A stretch of DNA of 64,000 nucleotides. Origin: Strobilurus pachycystidiatus. Its lineage: Eukaryota > Basidiomycota > Agaricomycetes > Agaricales > Physalacriaceae. The position numbers and the translations under genes were made by a program. Every line of letters begins with the position of its first letter. Positions within the stretch are counted from its first letter, which is position 1. This document shows positions 20,892 through 32,638 of the stretch, in pieces. The notes below the pieces were generated by a model, which saw nothing but the letters and a program-made list of their open reading frames with translations, searched no databases and was not told where the DNA came from. The stretch spans positions 620,001 to 684,000 of the forward strand of contig JAHLMK010000005.1 of assembly GCA_019915135.1 (NCBI GenBank), in the 5' to 3' direction.

Positions 20892-22229
20892 TTAGTCCCT
20901 TGTTAAACGAGTCGGCGTCGGTGGGAATGAAAACCCATTTCCTCCAATTGGACTCCAACCGTCTTCTGCACTCCGCTCGTCACCCCGAATCAAGCTAGCT
21001 ATGCTCGCTGTATGTCTGTGACCTCTCTTCGCTCGTCCATCTCTTCCCTGTCCCATGATGAGAGGTGCCGCACTCGTGGGCGTCGAACCTGGTACTGGCG
21101 ACCGATATGTGATATCCACCTCTTCGTCGTCCGACGCATCCGACAGCTCAAAGTCAGTCACTGCATCGACCGAACGCGTGCGCGGCGCCTCCAAGTCGTA
21201 TGCCTCATACTTGTTTCGTTGCAAGGCAGCCCTCGCATCGAGGAGTTCGCCTGGTGCGGCAACGGCGTTTAGGCCCTTCAGTTCATCCGGGAGAAGGTAG
21301 TAGAACGTGACGGTGGCGAGACAAGCGCCTACGACGACGTCAATGAGGTAGTGATGAGTGAGGTACATCGTTGCCCAGTAGAGGGTGAGAGCGTAACCCC
21401 ATGCATAGAATCTCATGTGGGGGAAGAAATGGGATACAGCGAGAGCCTCCATAGTCGCACTGCCGGCGTGCAATGAAGGGAATGCGCCAAAGACGACAGG
21501 CGCGTTCGAAAACCCATTGGTGTACCCCTTGCTATGCAAGAGAGCATCTATACGGATCAAACCACCCGGCGATCCCTTCATGCTGTAATCGGCGGGAGTA
21601 AGACCGTGGATCAGCTCGTACCACGGCGCAGCACACGGGAAAAGAATCTGGATGAGGACGCCGATGAGATTCATGTAGCCGAAGGCACATGCCCAAAAGT
21701 GAAGGGATTCCTTGGCCCGGAACAGCCACAAGAACGCGGCGATGACGAAGGGAATCGAAAAGTGGCCGACGCCGTACGGAATCCATGCGATGATGTCAAG
21801 AAAGAAGAATGTAGAGCGGGTGAGGATGTCGGAGATGTTGGCACCGAAGAGGACTGTCTCGAGCGTGGGGAGGACGACGACGGAGATGTTGGGGCGCCAT
21901 TCGTTCGGAATATACCGAGAGGAGAAGAATGTAAGGACCCAGGACAGAATGGGCATGGCTGGGAGGAAGAACTGGGAGGTGAAGGGAACCAGGAGGGCGA
22001 TAGTGTACAGTGTTGGAATGAGCAGTTTGAGGACCAAACTCGGAAGGAGGAACAGCCATAACGAGGCGAGGAGGACGTGAAAAATGTACATGGCGTCGGA
22101 GGGCCTCCACTGATGGCGCTGCAGCTTTAGGAACGTGTCTTTTGGTGACAGCGACTTATCCATCCGTCCGACTGCTGCGTTGAACGCCTGCCACACCGTG
22201 TTCCATGCCCGACCAAGAACCGTGGCCAT
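20892..22229 (-). CDS. AUR1: inositol phosphorylceramide synthase catalytic subunit
   Basis: Aur1 transfers phosphoinositol from phosphatidylinositol to ceramide in the Golgi. It is essential in fungi and is the known target of aureobasidin A. This is a single uninterrupted exon of 445 residues, unusual in this intron-rich window. The N-terminal segment (GRMDKSLSPKDTFLKLQ) precedes several transmembrane helices. The PAP2-like catalytic motifs are intact: AFPSLHAGS at about residues 249-257 and THHYLIDVVVG at about 291-300, carrying the histidine and aspartate residues. The C-terminal third is soluble and Ser/Pro-rich. A decayed copy of its first third lies at 48285-48764 on the same strand. 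Confidence 0.95.
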   Translation of the reverse strand: MATVLGRAWNTVWQAFNAAVGRMDKSLSPKDTFLKLQRHQWRPSDAMYIFHVLLASLWLFLLPSLVLKLLIPTLYTIALLVPFTSQFFLPAMPILSWVLTFFSSRYIPNEWRPNISVVVLPTLETVLFGANISDILTRSTFFFLDIIAWIPYGVGHFSIPFVIAAFLWLFRAKESLHFWACAFGYMNLIGVLIQILFPCAAPWYELIHGLTPADYSMKGSPGGLIRIDALLHSKGYTNGFSNAPVVFGAFPSLHAGSATMEALAVSHFFPHMRFYAWGYALTLYWATMYLTHHYLIDVVVGACLATVTFYYLLPDELKGLNAVAAPGELLDARAALQRNKYEAYDLEAPRTRSVDAVTDFELSDASDDEEVDITYRSPVPGSTPTSAAPLIMGQGRDGRAKRGHRHTASIASLIRGDERSAEDGWSPIGGNGFSFPPTPTRLTRD

Positions 22230-22487
22230 CCTATAATACCATTAGAAGTAGATTGTAAGGCCAGCAGAACAGCGCACGTTGACGGAGTCGATACACCAAG
22301 AATGAACGAGCGTTGGCCAACAGTTGGAGGTAACAAGAGTAGCGTGTGGGAAATTGATGACAGATTTGACGCGGCACACTCCTGCCGTCTGTACTCGCAT
22401 CCGCGGCCCTCAAACTCCCTCAGAGGACTAAGTTTTACAAATTAAATTGTGCCATTAGAAATACAAGCAAGAAGCCAATCTACGCCC

Positions 22488-25326
22488 TCACAATCCCTCG
22501 AAAAATGATAAATCCTGCGCCGACAGGCCGCCAATTTGCCCCTTGGGCACAGGCGGTGCCGGCTGCAACGGCACAAACTGCGTCTTTGGCGGTAGCGCAA
22601 ACTGCGCAGGAGACGAAACCGATGCCGGAAGCGCTGCCATGGCTTGCATCTGCTGATCTTGCATCGTGTTCGCAGTACTGCCGAAGATATCCATCTCAAA
22701 CGCCTTCTTGGTGCCGCCAGGCGGTTGAGGGAGAGCGGGCGGAAGCGGCGAGGGTGGTGCGACAGGCCACTGTCGCGACGCGGTCACCTCCATGAGAGTG
22801 AGCGTGCGTTTGTGGTCAGCAGCGCGCGCCTGTCGCGTTGGCATAGATGGTTGCCACATGGGTGATGTCGCTGGGGAGCTGATAGGTAAATGTGTCGCCA
22901 GCTCTATTTTGGGTGGTGGGGCCTGACGAGTGCTACTTTTAGCTGGTGGGGCTGGTGGGGAGGGCGTGCGCAACGTAGGCGGCGACACAAAGTCGTCAAA
23001 ATCATCAAACTCCTCTTCAGCCTCTTTGACAGCATCCGAGCGCGAGCTACTCGTAGATGAGAAGAGACTCTGGTCCGATGAAATAGATGTGAAGCTGTTA
23101 TCTGCATACGACAAAAAGCTGTCGACGCCGTTGCTTGCAGACGGCTTTGGAGGGGAGGGGATGTGGGTGTGAAAGTCGGAAAAGTCGTCGTCGTCAAAGA
23201 GTGACATTGATGGCTGAGGGGGCTGCCGGGGTATAGGATTGTGCACAAGCGGCGGGGCGTTTTCAAGAACTGGGGTCCGTTCTCGAGACGTGGGTGGAGG
23301 CGGGAGTGTGAATGCAGACTGCAACTGCGATGCCGACGATGGACGCGACGTGGTAGTGGACATGATAGCCGTAGGAACCCTCTTCGAAGGCTGATGACCG
23401 TTCGCACCCGGACCCATCGCGAAGTTCTTGATGGTCGGAGAGGGAAGGGCGAAGGGCGACATCGGTGGCAATGCGGGTGAGTGCATGGGTTTCATGACGG
23501 GAGACATGGTCCGTGAAGCAGTTGTGGGAAACATCTGTGTCGGCGATATGTTACCGAATGATGCTGGAGCAGATGGAAGGATGGAGGTTGGCGATGAAGA
23601 TGGAAGCTGCGGCACAGTTGGTGGTTCAGAGGAAAGAGATGCCTGAGCGTCAAAGAAAGAAGACAAATCGATTGTCGGTACCGGTGACTTTTGCGGCATC
23701 TTTGGCAGGGGTGGAGCTTTCGGTGGTGGAGCGAGTGGGGGTGGAAGCTTCGTCGGCAGAGGGGACGAACCAATCATCCCTGCCAGCGCTTTGATCTCAT
23801 GAGAATCATCACCCATTAGGTCTTCGTGCTCGTGGTCACCCGCGCTTGGGACGATATCTGACAAGAACTCCAGGTCGTCGGAGGAGAGGGCAAAGGAATT
23901 CCGTGGACTGGTAGACTTGGTCCTTGAGAAGCGATTAAGGAACCTTGATACCGCGGAAGGTGGAGGCGTGGCTTCTCTGACGGGAGGCAGAATTGGTACC
24001 GGCGGCTGCGGAGTAGGCGCCGCCGCAGGCGACGCGACAGACGTTGTTGGCGACAGCGGAGACGGTAAAGACGGAACAGAGGGGTGGATGGAGGACATTG
24101 AAGTCCTCGATGCATCTATACTCGGTCGAGGCGAAGAAGACGCGCTGCCGGAGGCAGACCTTGTTGTGGGCGAGGTCGAAGCCTTCTCTGCTGGAGGAGT
24201 CGAAGTACGTCTTCCAAAGAATGATAGCAAGCCACCTCCCGGCTTAGGTCTAGTCTGTGTAGAGGAAATGGGTACTTCTTCCTCCTTCGGGACCATCCGC
24301 CAACCTGCCGGGACCAAGTCAACTTGGGAGTCGGGCCTAGCCTTGATGGAAGCTTCCCATGCAGTAGAACCTTTTGAAGACGCGTAGCGAGCAAAGGGAC
24401 TCTGGCGCGTGATCGGAGAATGGCGTGTTAGCTTGAGGGATTCTGCGAGGCGTTTGGACACGAATGTCTTGGGGAAATCGATGGTTGGTGGTATTGTCAA
24501 GTCCTCGGGGATGAACTTTTGGAACGACGCTTGTCTACGCGTTGATATTTAGAACATAGTCAACAACCTGACGCGCACAGAAGCTTACAATTCCTCAATA
24601 TCCTCTACTGCTTGTCTGTTCACCGTGCCTTCGGACTGTTCTGCGCCGACAGACGGCCACAGGTCATTGGATAGTTCTTGAAACTTTCCCAGAATCGAAG
24701 CCAATAATTCAGGTGGCTGTCTGTGATGTTAGCACTGGCCCTGGAGATTTATATTGCTCAAGGCTGACCACAAACCGATCTTGATGTTCTTTCTGGCGGA
24801 TGGCTGCCTCCCATTCGTCCGACTTTGTGCCGCCAGAGTCTGGCTCGTCTCGCGGAGCCTTCCATGATGTTTCCGCCTCCCATGAGGTCGAGTCTGAGAC
24901 AGCGAATGACGGCTGAGAAGGTGTCCAGGGATCCACGCCAGGACTATCCAGCTTCAGACCGGTTTCGAACGTGCCGAAAGCGTCGGGACTGGGTGGCGGC
25001 GACGGCAACGGAGAGGACAGAGGAAAAGGAGGAGGCGTAATGGGACCTTCTGCATCTGCCTGTATTGTTTCTACCGGTTCCTCGTCGGACGTGTCGTCTG
25101 GAACATTGTCGTCGGCGTCCTCGTCGTTCTCCACACTGGATTCATCACCCCAGGCGGGTGCAATTCCAGGAGGTTCCGCCCAATGCGCTGGTGCCCAGAG
25201 AGATTCCGAGACGGGTGGGTCATCGTGGACAACGTGAGGTGTTGCTGTTGTTGTTGGCGACGACCACGACGCGGCGGGCGGAGCGTCGGCTTCATCGCCC
25301 CAGGCATTGTCCCATGGATTGTCCAT
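22488..25326 (-). CDS. large proline-rich protein with DFxDF-like motifs, unassigned
   Basis: Three exons encode about 920 residues. Exon 1 (25326 to about 24772) begins MDNPWDNAWGDEADAPP and is rich in Trp-containing acidic motifs and prolines. Exon 2 (about 24708 to 24592) carries PPELLASILGKFQELSNDLW. Exon 3 continues with FQKFIPEDLTIPPTIDFPKT, TAWEASIKARPDSQVDL and VPAGWRMVPKEEE, the parts most likely to be conserved. A long Pro/Ser-rich disordered region follows, with DDDDFSDF and EEFDDFDDF and a C-terminal FFEGL. DFxDF-like acidic-phenylalanine motifs resemble clathrin-adaptor ear ligands (aftiphilin type), so an AP-1 accessory role is a possible inference, not a demonstrated family. 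It is divergent from the adaptor gene at 25429, only 102 bases away. Confidence 0.72.
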
Positions 25327-25428
25327 GCGTCGGGACCATCAAAGACAGCGAGCAGAGGCGGCCGTCGTGAGTAGAGTGATCAATGTGACGTAACATTGTT
25401 TACCTTCTCAGACCTTCTCTCTGCCATC

Positions 25429-27837
25429 ATGGACGACCCCCTCGAACGCAGCATCGTCGAGTGGGACGAGGACACCGTCTCCGCCTGGCTCGAGACGCTT
25501 GGATATCCCCAGTATGAGGCGCAGATAAAGGGTAGCTCGTCGTCGCGCGCCGCCTTGAGCTCCGTTTCTCACAGCTCGCCCGACAGAACACAGGATCTCC
25601 GGCGACATTCTCTGCATGATGGACGCCGAGACGCTCAAGAGCGTCGGTGTCGCTACTATCGGACAGCGCCTGCATATCCTCAAGTCGGTGTACATGATCA
25701 AGCTCGCCCACAATGTGCCATTGGAGCCTGACGACTATGTCCCGCCCTGTGCGTGCCTTGCTATCTCATCAGTGAGCCCTGCTTGCTCAACGATCTCACA
25801 GCGGAAGTGGAGGGCAGATCCGAAGCCATTACCATCGACAAGTTACACGCAACAGTCAAAGACCAAGGCCGGTCAACAGTCCCTTGACTTGACTTAGCTC
25901 ATTCTTACTGTACAACTCAGGCGAACGGCTACGCATGCTTGAAGAGGAGAACAGGATAATGAATAACACCCTTCAATCCTTCCTGGACGACTACAATTCC
26001 CTCAGAACCTCGCTCGGTCGCACCGTATGTGTCGTGCGCTCGCATCATCTCCGCCTCACGTCTCAGTTGACTTAAACAGGCCCAAGAAGACAGTCACACT
26101 CTTCGAAGACAACCTTCATTCAAGTGGGCACAATACGTTAAGCCGACAAAGTCACCTACAAAGGCAGATCTCGACACTCCTCAGGCTTCGCCTCACCAGC
26201 TAGAACAAGATCCCCCATCACACAGTCGGCCACCACCACTGCCACAGCCTCAACCATCGACATCAGCAGCGCCTCCCGAGAAACGTCGCAATCCTTCCAC
26301 GGAGTCGCCCAGCCTGGCACCGAGACCGACACGGCAAGACAGCTCTGACAACTTCCAGCGCTTCAAGGTTAGCCTGGAAGACCCAACGCACAAGGTCCTG
26401 CCAGCCGCATTGAAAAAGTACAAGATCAATAACGACAACTGGGAGGATTATGCCATGTTTATCTGCTTCGGCGCTGCTGGTGGGTCTTATTTATATCCTC
26501 CGCCTATCAGATATACTCATTTTACTGGCAGGCAATCGAATAGAACGATGCCTCAGCTACGATGAGAAACCTCTGCTGCTCTTCCAGAAACTCAAGGATG
26601 CAAAGAAGAACCCTGTCTTCATGTTGAAGCACATCAAGGACATACGGTCCCCGATCGTTGTCGCTCAACAAAAGGCAGCGGCGCGAAAGGCTTCCTCCGT
26701 CATAAGCAATGATGGCACTGCTCCGGCCACCACGAAGCCATCGCGTCCTATCACGCGACCGCCTCGTCTGGAAGTCCAGGATCTTTCTCTGACAGCACCT
26801 TCTCTACCTACGGGCCTAAGCCCGCAACCTGGCTGGCCAGACATAGGGATCGCATCTCCTTCTATCGAGAACCCGCAGGATGGACTTTTAGCACCGAATT
26901 CGGCAACGACACAGGGGACTGCTAGTCCAGCCATGTCCGGAAGTACACTTGCGGCGAGTTCTAATGGCCACGATCCGAAGGCACGGAACGAGGCTTCCGA
27001 ACCCAATCCGCACAGCGGCCGGGAGATTCTGTCCTCCGGGGTCTCGTATGCCGTCGCTATTTATCCTTACATGGCTGAGCAGGAGGACGAGTTTGATGTT
27101 GTGGTGTACGTTCATCTCTCCGTGCACCGTGAGGACAGTCACTCAGAAATACTTTCTTATAGTGGCGATACCTTCGTCATCATCTCTCGCGCTAGAGGAT
27201 GGTGGGTAGTCCAGCGTGACCCATCTGGTTCAGGCATATTGGACACTGATACTAGCAAGCATGGCTGGGTCCCCGCGGGGTGCTTGCTTGAAACCAATGT
27301 CCCGGTTGCTTCAGCTATCGCAGAGGCAAATGCTGCCAAGGGGTCTTCGCCAACCACACCCGTGTCAAAAACGCCTATCTTGCCTCTAAGCATCATCTCG
27401 ACGAGTTTCCCTGGTATTGCGCTGACGGATTATAAGAAGAAGGGCGACGAAGAGCTGGATCTGTACACCGATGATCTGCTGCGTGTCTTCAAGCGATATA
27501 ATCATTGGTCATATGTACGTTTTTGCATCTGGTAAGCGTTTGAGTGTTGACTCTCCATCGTAGGCTGTGAAAGAGGAGGGCGGTGATCGCGGCTGGGTAC
27601 CAGTGAGTTTCCAGAGTAGCAAGGAAAGGCCCGGCTTACTGACAATACTTCCAGTCGTGGTTTATTGGCAAAGTGACTACGCCGAATGGAAATTCAGCAA
27701 CGCCTCCTACACCGACCGCCAGCGCGGCGGTCGCAGTCAATCACTCACTCTCGCTCGACGACGGTGTCAGTCAACCATCACCAATGTCCTCCGCCTTCCC
27801 TCCAGTGCAGACGCGCTCAGCCACCACCCTGATATGA
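25429..27837 (+). CDS. Ubc2/Ste50-type MAPK adaptor, SAM-RA-SH3-SH3
   Basis: This scaffold links Ras and Cdc42 signals to the MAPKKK (Ste50 in yeast, Ubc2 in Ustilago mating and filamentation). A SAM domain starts at once (DEDTVSAWLETLGYPQYEAQ, then MDAETLKSVGVATIGQRLHI). A coiled-coil segment GERLRMLEEENRIMNN follows. The Ras-association domain reads from FKVSLEDPTHKVLPAALKKY to MLKHIKDIRSPI. Unlike yeast Ste50, two SH3 domains follow: VAIYPYMAEQEDEFDV with GWWVVQRD and HGWVPAGCLLE, then ALTDYKKKGDEELDLYTDD with NHWSYAVKEE and GWVPSWFIGKV. The two-SH3 layout is the basidiomycete form. About seven short introns are present, and the last exon ends at 27837 after a Ser-rich tail. No domain looks broken. 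Confidence 0.88.
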
Positions 27838-28229
27838 TCGTCGCTTTCCGCCTTCTAATCATGTTTTCGAGTCTCGTCTTGATCTCAACCATGCTGTCTT
27901 TGGTCGTATAATCTGCTCACTTACATACATTGTATCATTAGTACTTACTGCACTTTGTTCCGCACGTCGGCTGCGCCCGACTCGTCAGTCGTTTGATTAT
28001 CCTTTTTCTCTATAACTGTCCTTCGTTCTTTCGCTTTCTAATTTTTCTTTCGTTGACTGGGAATTTCGGCGAAGTGGAAAGGAATTTGTATATCTTAGCT
28101 CTGCTGACCTTGCCGTCGAGTATGCCATTGATTGACATAAATATCCTTCTGAAGAGTGAAAGAGTTAAGACATACATCTATCGTAAGTACATACAGCTTT
28201 TACAGAGGTGATACTTGGGTGATACATAT
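27838..28229. other. convergent intergenic region
   Basis: The 392 bases between two 3' ends are T-rich at 27985-28060, as expected for 3' untranslated sequence. No gene is supported. Confidence 0.55.
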
Positions 28230-29599
28230 TCAATGACTCGGACGTGGGCGAATCTTCTTATCCCCCTGTGCCGCTCCGTAGGCGGGAGGAGAGACCTCAT
28301 AACCTGCAGTGTGACGATTAGAGTCTATATGTCTCAGTGTTAATCGCGGAGCCTGAACTAAGATGAAAAACTAACGATGGCGGTGTCTATGAGGACCTGA
28401 ACTTGAGCCTCCTGCAATCCCACTGAGCATCGAGTCGACATGGGGGAATAGGCGGTTCAACATACCTTGATTGGACATATTGGAGCCCCAAGGAGACGCG
28501 GATGATGCTGAAGGAGGGGCGGGGGGAGCGGGCAGATATTGTTGATTCACGTTACCGTCAGATATTTGACCTGCCGGTGGGGAGGACTGCTTGACACCGT
28601 TGATCCTATACGACTGGCGCCCGTCGGGGTAGGTCTTGGTAACATGCTCATTACCCTAATAGACAAAGCGCTGAGTAAGGCGGACAAAAAAGCGCATAGA
28701 GCGAAAACGACTTACTTCCAAGTCCCTCCTTCGATGGATGGTTTCGGTACCGTCCTTGGTGGTGACAGAGGACGTACTTTCGCTCTGCCATCTTCCGTTA
28801 CTGCCAACGAAGCTAGAGCTCGAACGATACACGCTGTTAGGCTGACTCATCATTGAGTTCAGAGGCGTGGGACGGGTGAAGAACGGAGAAGAGAAAGGAT
28901 TGAATGGATCGGCGAACAAGGACACAGCGTTCGGACGATGGCTCGGCCCAGCAAATGGATGGAACGGAGTAGCAGAGAAGAAGGGATCATTGTCGAATTC
29001 ACGGAAGAAGTCGTCAAACAGTTTGAAGGGATCCGTAAAACTGAAGCGAGGGAAGACAGGAAATTGATGGAAGGAATCGTTGAAATTGAAAAAAGGATCC
29101 CGAAATTGAGATTGAGATCTGCGCTGGTGGCGATCACGAGAGCCGCCGTTTTCATATGAGCCACCATTCGTCTGCTGTTGAGCGACATTCGGGGCCGGGA
29201 AAACGCCGTGCAAATCGAAGACCTACAGTAAGTCGTTCAGAGGAAGGATCGAGACAAGGGAAGATTGACACGTACTCGACGCTTCTCTGGATCACTGAGA
29301 ACTTCATATGCGTTATTCACCTGTAAAAGCGGAGGCCATGAGACGTACGATACACAGCAGGGGTGGGAAGAGGTCTTACTTGACGGAACTGCTCGTCCGC
29401 CCTGGCTTTCTCTTCTGGAGTAGCACCGGGAGCGAGTCTGTCGGGATGGGTCTTCAAGGCCCGCTTCTTGTACGCCTTTCGTACTACACAAAGTGTACCG
29501 TTAATAAGGTTCAGCAGCTAGTCAGTAAGTAGGATGCCTACTCTCTGCTGTTGTAGCCTGCGGCAATATCTCGAGTATCTGGTAGAGATTGGTGGCCAT
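28230..29599 (-). CDS. class B J-domain chaperone (DNAJB6-like)
   Basis: A J-protein of about 370 residues that would stimulate Hsp70 ATPase. The J domain starts MATNLYQILEILPQATTAE and continues IRKAYKKRALKTHPDR, with the HPD motif intact, then VNNAYEVLSDPEKRRVFDLHG. The middle is extremely phenylalanine-rich (DPFFNFNDSFHQFP, DPFKLFDDFFREFDNDPFF), as in the G/F regions of class B members, followed by a Ser-rich part. There is no zinc-finger domain, so it is not class A. The last exon (YEVSPPAYGAAQ to the stop at 28230) follows an intron with donor GTTAGT near 28375. If unspliced, a TAG two codons past the CACCGC ends the protein early. It shares a 189-base promoter with IPI3. Confidence 0.87.
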
Positions 29600-29788
29600 C
29601 GCGGCGATGGTTGTACGATGATGATGGTGGTAAGAAGACAACTGCTGTACACTTGCGCTATAAAGCCTCGCCACAGGGACATGCATCATTGCGTGAGATC
29701 ATGACGGCATATCACGTGTCCGTGCCGAAGAATTTTCGAAAAGCTGCCTTGCTGTTGCACTGTTGCAGAGTCCGGTCATCCTCGAAGA
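29600..29788. promoter_or_regulatory. bidirectional promoter between J-protein and IPI3
   Basis: A 189-base divergent gap with a palindromic E-box CACGTG at 29713-29718. A bHLH factor such as a Cbf1-like protein would be the natural candidate binder. This is inferred from the motif alone. Confidence 0.45.
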
Positions 29789-31610
29789 ATGCAACTGCAT
29801 GAAACTATATTCTGCGCGACGGCCGCGTTGCCTGGCTCCTCATCTGGTCCAGGAGCTATCTTCATTCACGACATCCAGTCCGGGAATGCTCTTGCCTCGT
29901 TCAAGCAGACAAACGCCGGACCGCACTGCACCACCGTGGTCGAATCAGAGGACTCGCAGGGAGGCTTCTTCCTGGCTGCCCAACCAGATAAATCCCTCCT
30001 AAACGTGTACAACTTCCAAAAGGTAAGCAGTCCAATTCACCATGCTTTCCCAAGTTTGACTTGATCAGGACCAAATTAGCTTGAAAACTGTTTTACCAGA
30101 GAAGTTAACATGTACTGAGCTCGACCGCAAGGGCACTTTTGCGGCCGGTGGTACTGCCGGTGGACGGATCTATCTATGGGAGGTGACTGACCTTTCACAA
30201 ACGCCTCCTCTTCGCCTTTCTGATCGCGATATAGGTTGCCTCCGGCATCTTATTTCACGCCTGGGATGCCCACTATCGCGAGGTTGAGGTTCTGCGCTTC
30301 ACGCAGGACGGTGCTGCTCTTATATCCGGAAGCAAGGATTCTGGGGTCGCTGTCTGGTCTATCGCACGGTACGCAACACAAAACACTAACAATTATCAAA
30401 ACTAAACCACATGCTAGACTGTTAGACGACGACTTGCAAAATGACCTTGCACTTCCTTACTGTACATTCTCGGACCACACTCTGGCCATCACTGACATTA
30501 TCTGTGGCTTCGGAAACTTTCCCTCGTGCCGGTTATTGACCGCATCGTTAGACCATTCTGTCAAAGTTAGTAGCTCGATAACGTACGTGAATACGCCCGC
30601 TCATGCTACCTCCAGGTCTGGGATCTCTCTTCAAGATCTCTCTTGACGACGTTCCATTTCCCTAAAGCGATATCTTCATTGGCTTGGGATCTAACGGAGC
30701 GTCTTTTCTTCGCCGCTTCTTCTGACGGATCGATACACCAGATGAACCTCTTCCGTCAGCGTGAGGACAAGAGTAATGGCCGTCACTTGGAAGCTATTGG
30801 AGGAGCTGGTGTCACTGACACTATTCGTCTGGACGATGAAGGTTCTATTCCTTCAAATAAAAGACTGATATCTGTTGGGTTCGCTTTCTTCACTCTCCGG
30901 TGACGTGCCAAATACTCACCCCGTTCTCAGACAAGAAGTAACTTGTTTATCAATATCTCTAACGTCTTCCTTGCTCCTCGTTGGAACGGCTTCCGGACTC
31001 ATCAATATCTACGACATTGCATCTCATCAACTCTTGCGCACAATCTCAACTCACAAAGGCTTTTCAATCACACATCTCCAGACCATGCTAAAGCCTCTTG
31101 ACTTAATAGGCCACATTAGCCTCAGTCTGAGTTTGGGGACTTCCTCCGATCCACGCGATATCATCCCCGTCAAGCCCGTTTCACCTTTCCAGCGCATGCG
31201 AGATCCCAAGACACGCGAAGTTCACGAGGTGTCCGTGCTCCTACCAGCTCGAGGTTTGGTATGTATGGTCTTCCTATCTGTCACCGGCTCTAATTTCTTC
31301 TCAGCATCACGAAGACGAGGACGTCTTCTACCCCATCTCGACCTTCCTCCGCGACCACGAGTTCTTTGTAGGGCACCCATCTTCACGATCAGACGGGGTG
31401 CACGATTCGGGCTCATTGCGCTCTCGTGTAGCAGACCTGGAGGCAGAGGTCCAGCAACTCCGCGAACATCTAGGGAAGGCCAAAGGCATTAACGAGACGA
31501 TGTGGAACACCGTTGTGCAGCGTGTCATCGTTCCGGCTAAGCCAAAATCCTCGGACGCCAGCACGCCAGCCTCTGATCGTCCACGAAAGCGAGGGCGAAT
31601 AGACACATGA
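29789..31610 (+). CDS. IPI3: WD40 pre-rRNA processing protein Ipi3
   Basis: Ipi3 (WDR18 in animals) works with Rix1 and Ipi1 in the nucleolar complex that matures the large ribosomal subunit and in ITS2 processing. The protein reads MQLHETIFCATAALPG..., then successive WD-type blades: TAGGRIYLWE, SGSKDSGVAVWSIAR, SLDHSVKVWDLSSRSLL and GTASGLINIYDIAS. It ends with a coiled coil (LRSRVADLEAEVQQLREHL) and a basic RPRKRGRIDT tail. The coiled coil after the propeller is characteristic of Ipi3. Introns lie near 30020-30075, 30182-30235, 30370-30418, 30565-30615, 30880-30950 and 31260-31305. The start is the first in-frame ATG. Confidence 0.85.
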
Positions 31611-32638
31611 TGCCTGATGCTCATACGGCGTGTGATTAAACTTGCACGTTCGGAAGGTCGCCACCAGATGCGCGGCGAAGGCTGTTGCACGCGACGTGTC
31701 TGTAATCATCGCACCTGAAAGGCTGGTCAAGATATGACGGTCAATATGCGATTCTTTGTGTCAAGTACAATATAACCTTGTGTACTCGCCATTTTGGAAC
31801 GCGGTGACTCGGCGTCGACTCTCTTGCTCCATGCGTATCGTACTATCGATATCTAGACATGATTAGGTCGCTTGTAAAATGCCGCTGTGTGGGCAACTCT
31901 GGTTGCCATCATTTCGCTGTAACTTCAAAAGATGGACATGTCGGTTACACTATAGCCTCAAGATTGGAGCAACCAGTGCCGACACGATGTAGGTTGTGCG
32001 TCCATGGATGTTTGCCTCTTGGTCTAGTCCAGCAATATGGTGTCAGACACGCTGAGCGGAGCCGTTGAACGTCAATCGTTGTATCTCCTCTGTTCGGAAA
32101 TATCACACAGTTGGTAACTTGAGTCATTGAATTTGAAGCTCCACCACCGTCAGTGATGTGCAGGCCATGTGCATGACTGTGAAGATGTTCTTAGATAGAG
32201 CTATTGAGATGAAATCACGTACAGAAAACAGGAGATTGATGCGAGTAGGGGATAGAACTCTTCAAAGTCTACACGGCGCAAATTTGCCTCGAAACGGGAC
32301 CAACCTGAGGTGATAACTTGCCTCGTCCCTAAGCAATACAACCGTAAGAGGCAGAGACTGCAAGCGTTGACAGACTGCGCGCTAGAAACCAGTGTGATCT
32401 GAGTGTAACAGTGTCCACTGTCAATCTCAATTAAGATGACACCTCGGCCATATTAAGTAGAAGTAAATATACGCCGAACAATACGATTGCGATGTTCTGG
32501 GAGCCGGTCCCAGACAAATGAGCAGTAAGAGGTCCGACAACAAGCATGTTGGAGAAAATCAAGGAATATCTGAAATGGTTTGAGATTTGGGCTCGCACGC
32601 AAGACATTCATGTGCTCACGAAAGATTCAAGACCGTCG
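31611..32638. other. convergent intergenic region, no supported gene
   Basis: About 1 kb lies between the IPI3 stop and the stop of the serine-rich gene. The frames are short and lack motifs. There is no tRNA, repeat array or transposon remnant I can recognise. Confidence 0.5.

Noticed and set aside
21534..22061. A 175-codon plus-strand frame
   Set aside because: It lies wholly antisense to AUR1, whose minus-strand frame is strongly conserved.
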